From Rhododendron vialii (Eukaryota > Streptophyta > Magnoliopsida > Ericales > Ericaceae): 64,000 nt of DNA. The notes under the pieces are model-generated. The model did not search any database. It was not told the origin of the DNA and saw only the letters and a list, made by a program, of their open reading frames with translations. Of the stretch, positions 36,201 through 48,300 are shown piece after piece (positions within the stretch are counted from its first letter, which is position 1; every line of letters starts with the position of its first letter). The stretch spans positions 7,635,501 through 7,699,500 of the forward strand of contig NC_080566.1 in assembly GCF_030253575.1 (NCBI RefSeq), in the 5' to 3' direction. A program made the translations under genes and the position numbers.

Positions 36201-39200
36201 GCAATCCTTATATTGTGAGAGCAGACTTCATTTAGATTTTTTTAATACATTTACATTGGCTGACTATTAGGACAACTTAAAGCAGCATTTGATGATCCCC
36301 ATAAGATTTCTCTGATGGAAGCTAACAAAAGCCTCCTCCTAACTTCCGCTGCATCACTACATCAGATTAAGTTCTCCAGCTCCTTCACCACTAATTCATT
36401 TGCATTGAGTCATTGGCAAGTCCTAGTTTTACCTCCCAACATATTTTCCATAATCCTGCAGGCATGACAACAATTAAAAACACTAAAGCCATGCCCCACC
36501 CCGTAGCTTCATAATTTATGATTTCCCTTCGTGAAATTGGTGCAACCAACAGGCTATTCATTAGTTTCTGGAATTAGCATGGTTCGTCAGGTTGTTCAGG
36601 GCCTCCTTCCTGTATTGTCCCCTACCCTGCTTCAACAGACTACCAAACTTGCCTGGGAATCCCTCTAGTAGAGTCACCATAACAAATGACTTCAAACATG
36701 CAGATGTACAAGAGGAAACTGAAATTGCTACGCAAACTTTTCTAACAGCCTATAACATTGCAGCAGTCACACATAGCAAAGAAACTTAACTAAAACAATA
36801 GGGTTTCACTATATAAGAACAAAAACAAATTAGACATGATACAAACCAAAGTAAGACCAGACAGCCCTTGGACAGGAATAGGTTGTGATCTTGGCTGGGT
36901 ATCCCCTGTTCCAAGTTGTCCGTATTCATTGTTCCCCCACGCCCACAAAATTCCATCCTCAAGGAGAGCCAGATTGTGAAAAGCCCCAACTGCAATTATT
37001 CGTACCCTTTCAAGACCTTGCACTCTCATTGGAGTGGAAATTTGTTTTCTACAAAGAAAAACAATAAATATTAAACAAGAAAATGGGAAACCAAACAAAA
37101 AAAGAAAAATTCATGCATAGCATATGTCAACAGAGTTACATGTCTCCAGGTGGCCATGGTTGACCCCAGGTCCAAACATGTCCTTCACGAGTAAGCACCA
37201 CTGAGTGTGTACCTCCAGCAGCCACCTAATAAGCGCAAAGCATTTAAAGGCTGTTAAAGACAAGTGACTTAAACAATAGCATGCATTCAAAAAAATGAGT
37301 GGAGATATATGCATACTACCTGTACATTTCACACAATGATATCCTAATTGATTCTGAAAAAACTAAAGCATTTTCTTTTATCTTTTTGATAAGTAGTCAT
37401 GAAGGAACTTAGGCTCTGTTTGTTTGAACTGAAAATACTTTTTCCAAGAAAAGATTTTCTAAGTTTTGCGTTTGGTTGCACAAATATGGGGGAGTATATT
37501 TACATAAAATCTTTTGCAGCAAATCAAGATAATATGACTTACCGGGCTGGTTTCGGTAAGCCATTTTACAGATATCCATCAGATCAGACGGTTCTCATCA
37601 CTCTCTCCCCTCTCTTGATCTGCATCACACCCTATCCCATCCTCACACATTCCTCTCTTCCCCTTCTAGGAACTGATCTATGAAGAGGATATGATGAGAG
37701 AAAGTGAGGGGAGAGATAATGGGAGAGGAACCAAGCACAGGGTACAAACAATTGAGCCTTAATGTCTTTACTTCCATCAAAATAATTCCCAACAGTAAAC
37801 CACAGCCAAACACTAGAGATGAAAAGAATGTACTAACATATTTCCATGCAGATGTTTTTTTATTTGGCAAGTAAACATTTTACATTAAAACAAACAGACT
37901 CTAAGCGCTTTTTCTTTTTTGGCTACCAAAGTGTATGGATATCAAATATAACAATATCTTGCATAACTTATGGTTACATCATCTGACAAAGAAATATGCT
38001 CATGAAGCAACCGAACTTTCTGCATCCTCTGCACTACAGTGAATAGGTTGCCAACTAACAAAATGAAATAAAAGAAAATCCATTGTGATCAAAATTTTCA
38101 CAAAAAGTGCATCCCACCAAAGAGTTATCACCTGACGAACGGAAAGCTTTGATGCACATCTCTGTGGAATTATGATATCCCTCTTCAAAGGCCTACCAGT
38201 GTCATCTTTCCGCTCAGGTTCTTCACCACACTGGCCGTACTCATTCCCACCTGCCCATTTTACACGATTCATACCCTAATGAAAAATAACTGCCTAATAT
38301 CTCGTGATGAAGACTTTATCTATGATTATGTTCAATTCCAACCTTCGATGCTATTTGGAAGGCATCTAAATTTATTATTTTGTTCTCAAAAGCAAGGTTC
38401 AGCATTGCGTGGATAAATCCAGATCACAACACACTATAGAAAGTATATCAAATTACGCATATGGACATGCATATTAATGTTATGATTCTACATTGACTTG
38501 CCTTCTCTTTTTTCTGCTTGCCTTCCCTCTCCTGGGAATATTATATACGCCTTCTATGTTTTAACTTTTAAGGTGGTTAAAGGGTCAGACACTAAGAAGA
38601 CTACAAGAACTGTCAACCAAATTCCCTCATTTTAGTATCAATTTTTCAACCTCTGGCCCTCCAGATCAGTCCAATATGCATCTAAGTTTGTGTGCATGCG
38701 AGGAAAGATAATTAATTCATCCAAAATCACACTCATCCTGGAAAATGAACATAGTTCTCTGCTCAAATGTACAGCATGACTGATTGCATAATTGAGATAA
38801 ATACTCCACATCCGTGAACAAATAATATAATGTAACATTGACACGTAGATTTCAATTTCTCATCAGTTTCATTTGCAACCAAATGGTTAGAGTAGAGGAG
38901 AAGGATTATACCCCAAGCATAAGCTCTGCCTTGATCGTCAACAGCCAAACAATGCCACCCTCCAATAGCTGCCTGAAATCAATAAGCCATCAGTGAACTC
39001 CACTACCCCAACTATTCATATTCCAAAAGATCAAATGAAACATTGGGTTACCTGAACAATTTTGACATTAGCAAGGGCTTTAACCTGACTGGGGATGGTC
39101 TCAGTTTTGGTCTCAGGTGGGTGCCCCAAAGTTCCTCTTTGGTTCCAACCCCAAGTAAATAGCTGAGATTAAATATTACGGACGGTAAAATAAGAAAACA

Positions 39201-40721
39201 TAGGATTGAGTGATCAACATAAAATACAAGGTTTGAATCTAAACCCCCTAAGCATGATCGGAGAACAAGCAACAATAACCGACTTCCGCTTCTCACTCAA
39301 AATGCAAATGAAACTAAAATCTTGAGGTAAAAAACCCTCTCGTATTCCTTTATTCAAACTTATAAAATAATACTAAACTGAGTTTTAGCCAAATTCAGTG
39401 AGTTCTGTTTCTTTTAATCAACATCGAGTCCAAAATTGACACCACCTTCTACCAAAACTCGCTACTCCTCTCCTCACTCTAAACCATGAATAAACTTGAC
39501 ACTGACAGTTTCATTGAAATCTGTGTTTGGCCATTTGACTACAAACTCAATTTAGTTTAAGACCCATTTCATTTTATCAAAACCTAGCCCAAACTCAAAA
39601 CCAAATTTTACCAAAACTTTCTAGTTTCTACTACTCTCCTATACTCTAAACCTTCGACTTCCACTAAACTTGACACTGTTAATTTTATACCGATTTGAAT
39701 TTTTGAATTTTTTATTGAACAAAACCATTACAGGTGCAAAGGGGCATACCCCAGAATCAAACAAACTTTACACAAGCCAGCAAACCTAAAACTCCAAAAC
39801 AGGACCCATAAGAGCAACTAAACTGCAGCAAACAAGATACAATCATCTACCAAAAAACCAAAGCCATGCTTTTAATATAAAAAAATCTAGCGCAGCCTTG
39901 ACACCAACTTCACCAAAACTTCGTATTGCTCTCCTATACTCTAAACCTTGGACTTCCACTTAACTTGACACTGACAATTCCAATCAAATCTGGGTTCGGC
40001 CATTCAACAACTTCAAAATTCAAATGAAGCTTTTTACTCAATTTTGAGTGAAGCACAGGTGTGGAGACGGTCAGAATAACTGTAACCAGTAGTGAAACAA
40101 AACCTCGATTAGGTTCAGCAATTTAAATACAAACTCCGTCCTAAAAATACTAACCTCGAGAAGTTAAAAATATTGCATTTTTGTCAAGAACAATTCAATT
40201 TTCCCCCACAAGTTTTTCGCTATCCATGAGTCCTGTCAATTCATGCATACATGTTACTCACTCCTTCCTAAAATGATAGTCCGCTACGAATACGAAAAAG
40301 ACGCACAATTTTCATATAAAAAATAAAGTATTTCCCTATATAATTTTTCGAGTTTCTTCATACCAAATTAAGATTTCAATTAGTTCTCTAATTTGGTGCC
40401 AAAAAATTCAAAGTACTTTGTTTTTTTATCCGAAAATTACACGTGCCACAAGGGACTATCATTTTGGACGGAGGGACTAGAAATTTATAATATAAAAGAA
40501 AGCTTCTGTCAAGTATATACATAGACGTACACATAATAAATAAAGATAAAGATGAGGATGGTGATAAGGGGAGGACCTTGCCGTCATCGCAAATGGCGAG
40601 TGAGTTTCGACTGCCCGCGACAACGGAGCGCACTGTCTCGGTCTGGAGAGCTTTGATTGCGCAAACCCATTCTCTCTCTTCGTTGTTTCCGATTCCCAAC
40701 TGCCCGTCTTCTCCCGAACCC

Positions 40722-40776
<55 letters not shown>

Positions 40777-40860
40777 ATAGGAAGTAAAGAAAAGAAGCGG
40801 TAAGACAGAATGGGGGATTTTATATACAGACCAGGCTATGACAGCGGTTTTGGACGCCAT
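33240..40860 (-). CDS. RCC1-repeat beta-propeller protein (11 exons, 390 aa)
   Basis: Exons: 40860-40832, 40721-40577, 39162-39052, 38972-38912, 38250-38132, 37225-37140, 37048-36847, 35751-35698, 34644-34534, 33751-33695, 33437-33240; all phases match. The sequence is built from RCC1 repeats almost from end to end: AWGSGEDGQLGIGNNEE near residue 9, TWGWNQRGTLGHPPETKT near 61, AAIGGWHCLAVDDQGRAYAW at 96, GGNEYGQCGEEP near 116, VAAGGTHSVVLTREG at 156, WAWGNNEYGQLGTGDTQPRS near 220, YGWGRGEHGRLGFGDDKSS near 271, FGRGDHGRLGYGRKV at 326. It ends HTLATVEWHPDES. Length and order match the Arabidopsis RCC1-family pair At5g16040/At3g02510, recalled from memory. It has no extension like the UVR8 C terminus, so it is not called as the UV-B receptor. 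The biochemical role of this subfamily is not established. Confidence 0.95.
34975..35110 (-). mobile_element. SINE-like tRNA-derived repeat in an RCC1 gene intron
   Basis: Read on the minus strand the block gives GGTTAACCTTGAGGTTGTGG followed by GTTCGAAATCT, a B-box-like motif. It lies in the intron between 34645 and 35697. Confidence 0.45.
37412..37901. mobile_element. Tourist/PIF-like MITE in intron 5 of the RCC1 gene
   Basis: Ends GGCTCTGTTTGTTTGAACTG and AAAACAAACAGACTC are inverted repeats, flanked by TTA on the left and TAA on the right. GGYCTGTTTGTTT termini are typical of plant PIF/Harbinger MITEs; class assignment is by terminus only. 490 bp, no frame. The central part (about 37535-37720) is a second inverted region and may be a nested insertion. 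Confidence 0.65.
40256..40480. mobile_element. Stowaway-like MITE in intron 2 of the RCC1 gene
   Basis: Left TACTCACTCCTTCCTAAAAT and right ATTTTGGACGGAGGGACTAG are imperfect inverted ends. Internal TTCTCTAATTTGGTGCCAAAA matches the interior of the element at 11509. The right end lies about 100 bases from exon 2. Confidence 0.7.
40724..40771. repeat. (CT)~24 microsatellite forming most of RCC1 intron 1
   Basis: On the gene strand, CT repeats run directly into CAG, the acceptor of exon 2 (exon starts at 40721). The intron is only 110 bases (40722-40831), so nearly half of it is microsatellite. Confidence 0.95.
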
Positions 40861-40950
40861 TGAAGTTGAGACTATGAGTAGTGGAGGAGGAAAATGGCTG
40901 TGTATGGCTTTTGTAGAAGACGGTGAGGAGGAGAGAGAAACTGATTGTAT

Positions 40951-40961
40951 GTATATATATA
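40951..40961 (-). promoter_or_regulatory. candidate TATA element of the RCC1 gene
   Basis: GTATATATATAC lies about 90 bases upstream of the ATG at 40860. It is a palindrome, so it fits the minus-strand gene. Position is plausible for a plant core promoter with a short leader; no transcript start can be read. Confidence 0.45.
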
Positions 40962-41705
40962 CAGAGTAGAGACTACACCCGGACTGAGCTCCTGTGCTTC
41001 CCTCCAGGCCCGTCTAATTTCGGTATTTTGTGGGCTGTTTTCAGGCCCACAGCACTAATCGGAACTGTTTATTTTTTAGAAGTCGTCGAGAACATCTTCG
41101 TAACGAAAATCACGTTGATCGAGTACCAATTGTCATAATTATGAACCGCGTTAATCTTGGATTAAAAAAAGAAATGTACAACACCGGATTGCAACCATTT
41201 AACACATTTAATCTAAAACTTAAATGCTTTTAAAAATCTTATTAAACGATATTCAATCAACAAGATCTTCGGGGGAGTTTATTTTCTCGGCAAATCCTAA
41301 AAAAAGTGAACCGTTTCGATCATGGTTGTGGATCCAAGAAAAGCCCACAAAATGTCAAAACTAGACAGGACTAGAGGAAAGCTACACTGGACGGAAGCTC
41401 AGTCGGTCACACACAAGCATTTCTCTTTTCCTTTTTGTGCTGCAACCTACTCAACTCCGGGAAGTGCGAATCCGATGCCGCAACGCGTTTCTTATCCGCT
41501 ACAATGGATTAGAAGGATACGAAAAAATTATTTATTGCCCCTGCGCAACGCCACGTGCTGCCCTAGACATTTCTCTTCAATCACGTATTTTTATAGTAGG
41601 GCGTGAGACGGTGCCCCATCAATCACACATATCTTTGGGACCCGAGACTAAATGTAAGGGCCCTACAATAATGTGTGGTAGGGAGAGGGTTGGGCCACCG
41701 CCACA

Positions 41706-41904
41706 TGTAGGGGTGGAAATTTTCCATATGATACGAGAACACGACATGAAGTTAGCGGATTAAAGTTAGCTATTTCTAACACGAAACACGAATATGACAT
41801 GACACAAAAACACGAAAAGCTAAACAGATCAGATTAGGATCGAAAGAATTCTGACACGAATACAATATGACACAAACATAATACGACACGATACCAACCC
41901 CTAC
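41706..41904. mobile_element. degenerate MITE with TAGGGGTGG ends and ACACGA repeats
   Basis: Left TAGGGGTGGAAATTTTCC and right ATACCAACCCCTA are imperfect inverted ends. The interior consists of diverged ACACGAA and ATGACACAAA units. This layout is common in plant genomes. Confidence 0.55.
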
Positions 41905-42165
41905 CCACATGCAAGGGCACTAATAATCTATGGTTTGGCTATTGAGATGAAAACAAAATTATCATTGTTTAGTACTCCATTAACTAGGAAAAGTAGTTGT
42001 CAATAGAAATTTGGCATGATGGTACTCATTTTCAAACGGATAAGATGTCCAAACCCATTTCAGGGTGATTGATTGGAATCCCTATCGCTCGAACAAACAA
42101 AGCAAGTAAGAGACAAAATAAGATAATATTATCTTATTTATAAGGACATAAATAAATAGTATTTT

Positions 42166-42269
42166 TGTAACGCCTCGAATTTTAGGTACGTTAAAAAGAT
42201 AATTTATTGATAAAATCTGTAACGCCCTGAATTTTGGGTACGTTAAAAGGACATTTTATTGATAACATC
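42166..42269. repeat. 52-bp tandem duplication of the LTR end
   Basis: TGTAACGCCTCGAATTTTAGG at 42166 recurs as TGTAACGCCCTGAATTTTGG at 42218, each followed by GTACGTTAAAA and a TTTATTGATAA block. Both copies retain an AATAAA-type signal on the minus strand. Confidence 0.85.
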
Positions 42270-42794
42270 AAATGGAGTCTGGCTCTTATTACAACAATTA
42301 CTCTCACAAGAGTTCAATATTTACACAAATGAAGGGGGTTCTAAGGTTCCTAACTACAGCTCCTCTTTCTTCTCCATCCTAGCCAGCTCTTCAGCTCCAA
42401 AAGCCTCCACGGTGAACTGCTTACCCTGATCATCTACAAAATCTGACACATTATACCAGCGTCGCCACCGATATAATATGTCAGGGTCACCAAAAAGGCA
42501 ACACCGTGAGCTACAAAGCTCAGCAGAGTAATCCCATACCCGCTAACCCATAACTTAAAACAACAGGAAATAATAACACATCGATTTCCACATGATACAT
42601 ATATACGCAGCTTAACAATGACACATCCACATTCGTTAATCAACTATCGTTGGTGTCCAAGATTTCAGAGTTTCTCCTACGCGACTCATCGTAGACCGTG
42701 TCAACATTTTCACTTACAAAACAATCTTTCAAAAATCATTTGTTTAACTCACACAATATTGCATTGGCTCCGTACCGCGGATAACCAAGCTACA

Positions 42795-43440
42795 CACCCA
42801 ACCTCACAATGGTTCCGTTTTTCCCGGATCCCATTGGAACACACACAAAACACACTCCACACAATGGGCTACCACGTCCGGCCACATTGCGGTTTCCAAA
42901 ACATTTCCTTTCAAACCAAAATTTGTTTTTAACACACCCAACCTCGGTTCCGCCGCGCCGGTCTCCCGAGTATCCTCACAATGGTTCCGCCGCGCCGGGT
43001 TCCCATTGGCACACAATTGCGTTGGCTCCTCTCCGCGGATAACCAAGCCATACCTCACCATGGTTCCGCCGGTCCGGGTTCCCATGGGAACGCACACAAC
43101 CTCACAATGGTTCCGCTTTTCCCGGATTTCCATTGGAACACACACAACCTCACAATGGTTCCGATATTCCGGATCTCCATTGGAACACACACAACCTCAC
43201 AATGGTTCCGCTATTCCGGATCTCCATTGGAACACACACAACCTCACAATGGTTCCGCTTTTCCCGGATTCACACACAACCTCACAATGGTTCCGCTTTT
43301 CCCGGATTCCCATTGGAACACACACAACCTCACAATGGTTCCGTTATTCCGGATCTTCATTGGAACACACACAACCTCAAAATGGTTCCGCTTTTCCGGG
43401 ATTCCCATTGGAACACACACACACCTCACACAATGGGCAA
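42795..43440. repeat. ~49-bp minisatellite inside the LTR
   Basis: Seven well-kept units plus diverged flanking ones, each with ACCTCACAATGGTTCCG, a CCGGAT core and CCATTGGAACACACAC. One unit (about 43262-43275) is shortened. The period is not a multiple of three, so the long open frames here come from the repeat and not from a gene. Confidence 0.9.
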
Positions 43441-44689
43441 GTCCGGCCACATTGCGGATTCCAAAACTTTTCACTCTTTTCAAATATTTCTTTTATACAC
43501 GCACACACACAACTCACATAGTGCCACTCAAAACCGGTCATTATGTTGTTTCAAAATATTTTCTCCTCGAAAAACATTTCCTTCCATTAACCACACCTTA
43601 GGTGTCATGTTTCTACTTTCTCGGTTTTCGTGTCTCGTTTACATGTAAAGACTCCGCGGTAGGACAAACGTAAGCAAGAATCATCCTAACAAGATCATCC
43701 AATTCTATATTACTCATCACGCTCAATTACTACTTATAGCATAACGCCACATATACGGACGCTTTTGGAGTGTATCACTTATGCTTTATTCAAAGCACAA
43801 CGCCACATGTACGGACGTCTTTGGAGTGAAATCACTTATGCTTTATCACATACCACAAGTAATACAAGCAACTCATATACGCATACTCATAACTATCTTA
43901 AAGATCAAAATATGAATACTTCTAATCAAACGATAAGTACGTAAGTAAAGATAACCTACTTTATACTTGGGTTGGAAGACAAAGAGATCCTACTTATACT
44001 TAGGGAAGTGAGTAGAGGTATTCTACCTTACTTCTTGGCGGTAGTCGGCTACGGAAAGTACGTCGGTGGTCGGGCGGAGTAACTTCCTACGGTGGTCTCC
44101 GGTAGCTTTGAAAGAGAAAGGTTTCTCTCGAAACTTCTACTTGACTAATCACTACTCTACTTTTGGATCGAGAGGGTGGTCGAGTGGCGGTTTAGTGGCG
44201 GCCTAGGTTGAGTTTCTTGAAGAACTCAAGAACTACTCAAGAACATGAAGAACAAAAGAAAGAACAAAGAAAGGACACAATTTTTCTAGAGAGAGAAGTT
44301 GCTAGGTGAAGGTGTGAGTTCAAAGGCATGGGATGGCTTGCTATTTATAGGCAAACTCTTGGGCTCTCCCTCCCTCTCATGGCCGCCCCCCCCTCTCTCT
44401 CTACCTCAAATTTTGACACATGGCATGCACTTATGGAAGATCAAAGGCTAAACCCTAGGTTTGCATGGCTAGGTTAGGCTAAATGGTAGGCTTGCATGGC
44501 TAGATTGTACCAAGGATTGATCTTTGGGAGATTTGTTTGGAAAGAAGGAGACAATGGTACAAGATTTGGTCATAAAACAAATATGGAAGTACAAATGGGG
44601 AGTTAAGTTTGGTTAGAGAAAAGATTCTCCAAGGATTGGAGAAAGATCAAGGAAGGATCATGGAAGGTCAAGAAAGTACAACAAAATCT

Positions 44690-44753
44690 CTCCCTCTCTC
44701 TCTCCTATCTCCCTCTCTCGGCCTCTCTCTCTCTCTCTCTCTCTCTTGCAAAG

Positions 44754-44798
<45 letters not shown>

Positions 44799-44800
44799 AG
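44690..44800. repeat. compound (CT)n-(CA)n-(TA)n microsatellite
   Basis: CT units to about 44747, then CA units about 44757-44786, then TA units to about 44798, upstream of the outer LTR's TATA box. Confidence 0.95.
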
Positions 44801-45016
44801 AGCAAGAAAGAATAAGAAAGGTACAAAGGTACAAGATTCTTTCAAATCTAAAAACCAATAAACAAAAATCCAATTAGGCACATGCCCCTTTAAATAAATA
44901 AACTAGGATACTTTGAAATCTAGGTAGATCACACCTCCCATTAAACAAATCCAATTTGGTACAAAACCCCAATACAAAATAATAAAAAGGTACTTAGGAA
45001 AATCTTAGGCTTTAAA

Positions 45017-46889
45017 TATCACGCCCTCGATTTTCAACATATATAAATAATCAATTTCAATAAAGGGGTCCTTGCATAAGATAAATAATACCCAAAAGAG
45101 TTCCTACCTGTTTAACTTTACAAACAAGTCCCCAAGTTTAAAGATTTACAACTTTGGCACTCCGGCCCCAAATAAACTTAAGTACGAGTACGAACAAGTT
45201 GACAAGTTTCAAAAGGTTTTGTCAAAGGAAAGTCTTGAATGAATAGTTACAGACCCATCTTTATCAAAAGAAAGTCAATTACAAAGATGTTTAAGTAACT
45301 ACATGAGGTTATCTTCCAAAAAGTCTTTCATTCACAAGCACACATTGCATGCGAGCTATTGTCCATCGTTTGAACCTGAAAAGAAAGATTAGGTTGAGCT
45401 ACACTAGCCCAGTAGAAAAATCTCTAACAATTCTATGTATGAATATAATGATACGGGTAGAAGGGATGAAGTCAAGAGATTCGGCTTAATCAATGGTCAA
45501 CAACGAACTCACAAGAATGCCAATAAGATCATTCTAAGATGTGCCTTTGTCTTAATGTGCCAACTAGTTCACAAGACATTAACAACTCTAGCAATCTCGA
45601 CGCGACTCTCTATCGCCAATTCCCACCATCGGTATTTCCACCCCTTGTGTTACGTAAACCCTAACAACTTGGATCACCATATTACCACCCCTTGCGTTAC
45701 GTGACCCACTTGAGTCTCCGTATTACCACCCCTTGCGTTACGAGACTCCCTATCCCAACTTCCGACACATACGACTACTCTCTTATTCACGATGCTAGCT
45801 ATGACTTCCAAACGATCACACTCATACAAGGGACATCTTACAACATGTCAACAATGTCACATACGAGCCATAAACATTCACAAGTAATCAACAATTAATA
45901 GGATGCATTATAACAAAATCTTAACCATGTAATTCTCTATTCGTTTCTTACTAACAGAATACCAATGGACCAAAGGTAACATTAATCAATTGTAGGAATT
46001 CAATTGAATGTTCTTGAGATAGGTTTGGAAGTGTCCGAAAGGGTTTAGAAGCGATCGAGGTTCCAAACCATGAAGGGGAAAACTTTTTAGAAATTTCCAG
46101 TTTGCTACATGTAGCAATTAAGGGCGCTACATGTAGCCAGCGAACAGAATGAAAAATCTGGGTTTGCTACATGTAGCAATTAAGGGCGCTACATGTAGCC
46201 AGCGAACAGAATGAAAAATCTGAGTTTGGTACATTTAGCAATTAAGGGTGCTACATGTACCCAATGAACGAAATCAAAGAAATCTGGGTTTGCTACATGT
46301 ACCGGGTAAATGCTGGTACATGTAGCACCTGGGTTTTTCAGCTCGAATTTACAGTTTTCATGGGCAAACACAAGGCTTCCAAACAACGATCCAAAGCAAG
46401 TTTTGGACACCAAATCAACTCATAAACATACATAGAAAGTTAGAAATCCCTACCTCGATTCAAGGAGCGAAACCCAAGAGATTCAAATGAGCCCTAGCTC
46501 CAAACCTTTGAAATCAACCGAAATCCTCTCCTCCAAGCTTAACCCCGAGGAATTTCGAGCCTAAGAACGCAATTAGAAGGTCGAATGAAGATTGATCTTT
46601 AAGGTTTTGGAGGTATAAGGTGGAGTTTTGTGAGAATGAGCAAAAGAGAGAGAGGTTTGGCTGGGAGAGAGAGAGAGAACGGATGAGAGAGAGGAATGGG
46701 AGAAAATGATCTCCTACACACCACATACCCACTTTATATACTCTTATATCTTTTAATCACACACATACTCCCTCAATATTCTATTCTCTCACTTCAATCC
46801 TTAATTCTAATAACCACCATTTAAATCCTATTTTTCCCATTAGGCATTTAATAAACATTTCAATAATTAAAATTTTTCGGGTCTCTACA
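45017..46889 (-). mobile_element. nested solo LTR with perfect 5-bp target duplication
   Basis: TTAAA at 45012-45016 and 46890-46894 flanks the block exactly. On the minus strand it starts TGTAGAGACCCGAAAAATTT and ends AAATCGAGGGCGTGATA, so its final CA appears to have mutated to TA. A TATATAAAG box lies at about 46732-46741 on the minus strand, followed by a CT-rich leader. 1,873 bp with no retrotransposon coding region, so a solo LTR left by recombination is the simplest reading. Confidence 0.85.
46101..46335. repeat. 62-bp tandem repeat with GCTACATGTAGC palindromes
   Basis: Units start at about 46103, 46165, 46227 and 46291. Each has two GCTACATGTAGC-type palindromes, separated by AATTAAGGGC, and ends CAGCGAACAGAATGAAAAATC. 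Copies diverge toward the right. It lies within the nested LTR. Confidence 0.9.
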
Positions 46890-47014
46890 TTAAAGGCTAC
46901 ATAATAAAATATGGGTACTTTCAATATTGGTACATCATCACATGGGGTTTAAGAAAATATTAGTTTTAATGAACCCATGTACTTGTTGAAAGAATAAACC
47001 CTTTACCCAATGGA

Positions 47015-47890
47015 TGATAAAATTCCTAACGGTTAATAACCAAAGGATAATAAGGTAAGAGTACTTTAAATATTAAACTAAGTCTTTGAAAAAGACTACA
47101 TGTTCTTTTTATTATTACACATGCTTATATATAAATGTACTTACCAAATAAAATAAAGGAAAGACTTTTGTCCAATGGGTAAAGATTAGCCTAACGGTTA
47201 TTGTCCAATGGTCCAAGGTTACTTGGGTACTTTTATTAGAAAAATAATCAAAAGTACTTTTCAAAATAATTATAAAAGTCTATTCAAGTACTTTGCTCAA
47301 ATCTTTCATTAAACCCTTTTAATATAAAGAATTGGGTTTCTATTATCCAATGGATAATAGTTCCCCTAACTTTTATTGTCCAATGGACAAAGAATAAAAC
47401 CAAATTAATAAAAAGAAATAAATAAGTAATTTTCTAGGGTTGAAAAGTTTGACTAGTCACATCAACTTTATTGGAAGGTTCCCTAGTCACATCGGTACTT
47501 TATTTGGTCAAAAGACTCTATTATTCAAGGGTCACTAACTTCCCTAACGGTTATTACCCAATGGATAATAGTTTCCCTTGCGGTTAATAACCATTGGACA
47601 AAAGAGTACAAGTACCATTTATTTTTTTAAAATAAGATTTTGAAAGACTACATATACTTTTATAATAAAAAGTTTATTATCCAATGGACAAAAAATTACC
47701 CTTGTGGTTATTAACCAATGGATAATGGAGGGGTGGGAGAATCCCCAATAAACAATGCATATAAGTACTAACACATGTTTTTATAAACCATTAAAATATT
47801 ATATCTTGTATTTTACCAAAATATTTAAATGGGGGGCCTATTGTCCAAAGGACAAAGATTACCCTAACTATTATGGACCAATGGGTAAAG
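47015..47890. repeat. cluster of TCCAATGG(A/G) motifs in the outer LTR U3
   Basis: About eleven copies of the form (T/C)CCAATGG(A)(T/C)AA, on both strands, spaced irregularly over 0.9 kb. Each sits in a short palindromic context such as TATTGTCCAATGGACAA. CCAAT is the established NF-Y core; function here is inference. Confidence 0.7.
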
Positions 47891-48300
47891 ACAAAGGTTC
47901 AAGAGTTTCAAAAGGTCCAAAAGGTTCATCTAGTAACTAGGTGAGTTGGTTGCTCGGTTCCTCCAAGTAGTCGGTTGGAAATTAACTAAATTGGTCACGT
48001 AGGTTTTTCTAGTCAAGAGTTTAACCAAGGACCAAAATCTAACTACGACGAATATTAACAAGAAATCATATAACACTCAAGAGAAAATAAGTAATTTAAA
48101 TAAAATTCAAATATTTAACGAAATTTTTATTCACCAAAATTTAGGGTCGTTACAATTCTTCCTGAAAAAATGATTGAGCTTTTACGTCTGCGCATAGAAA
48201 CATTTTTTCTCCATCCATTTCATTCTTACCGTATCGTGTTCTGTCATAATTTAATTTTGTCCTATAGTTTTTGCCGTACACTTCAATGGGGGTTAGAGTC

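Larger units (their letters stand above)
42166..48154 (-). mobile_element. long solo-LTR-like block of a retrotransposon, minus strand
   Basis: On the minus strand the block starts TGTAACGACCCTAAATTTTG at 48154 and ends GGGCGTTACA near 42218, then a second diverged copy of the last 52 bases ends at 42166. TG...CA ends with short inverted TGTAACG are an LTR signature. The 5-bp flanks ATTTT and ATTCT agree at 4 of 5. A TATA box (CCTATAAATAG, 44341-44351) and, near the 3' end, a CAATAAA signal (about 42255) suit U3-R-U5 order. Subtracting the nested element, the LTR is about 4.1 kb. I find no gag, protease, reverse transcriptase or integrase frame, hence solo LTR or an element that lost its interior. 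The family is probably Ty3/gypsy; this is inference. Confidence 0.7.

Noticed and set aside
39700..39900. Possible retrotransposon fragment in an RCC1 gene intron
   Set aside because: Only vague similarity in wording (ACCATTACAGGTGCAAAGGG); no ends, repeats or coding motif found.
33240..40860. Calling the RCC1 protein UVR8 (UV-B receptor)
   Set aside because: Repeat order and length fit the At5g16040-type subfamily. The UVR8 C-terminal extension is absent, and the WRH-rich UVR8 core was not seen.
42981..43648. Overlapping open frames of 171-206 codons rich in HNGSAFPGFPLEHTQ
   Set aside because: They translate a ~49-bp minisatellite in several frames at once; no family match and no splice context.
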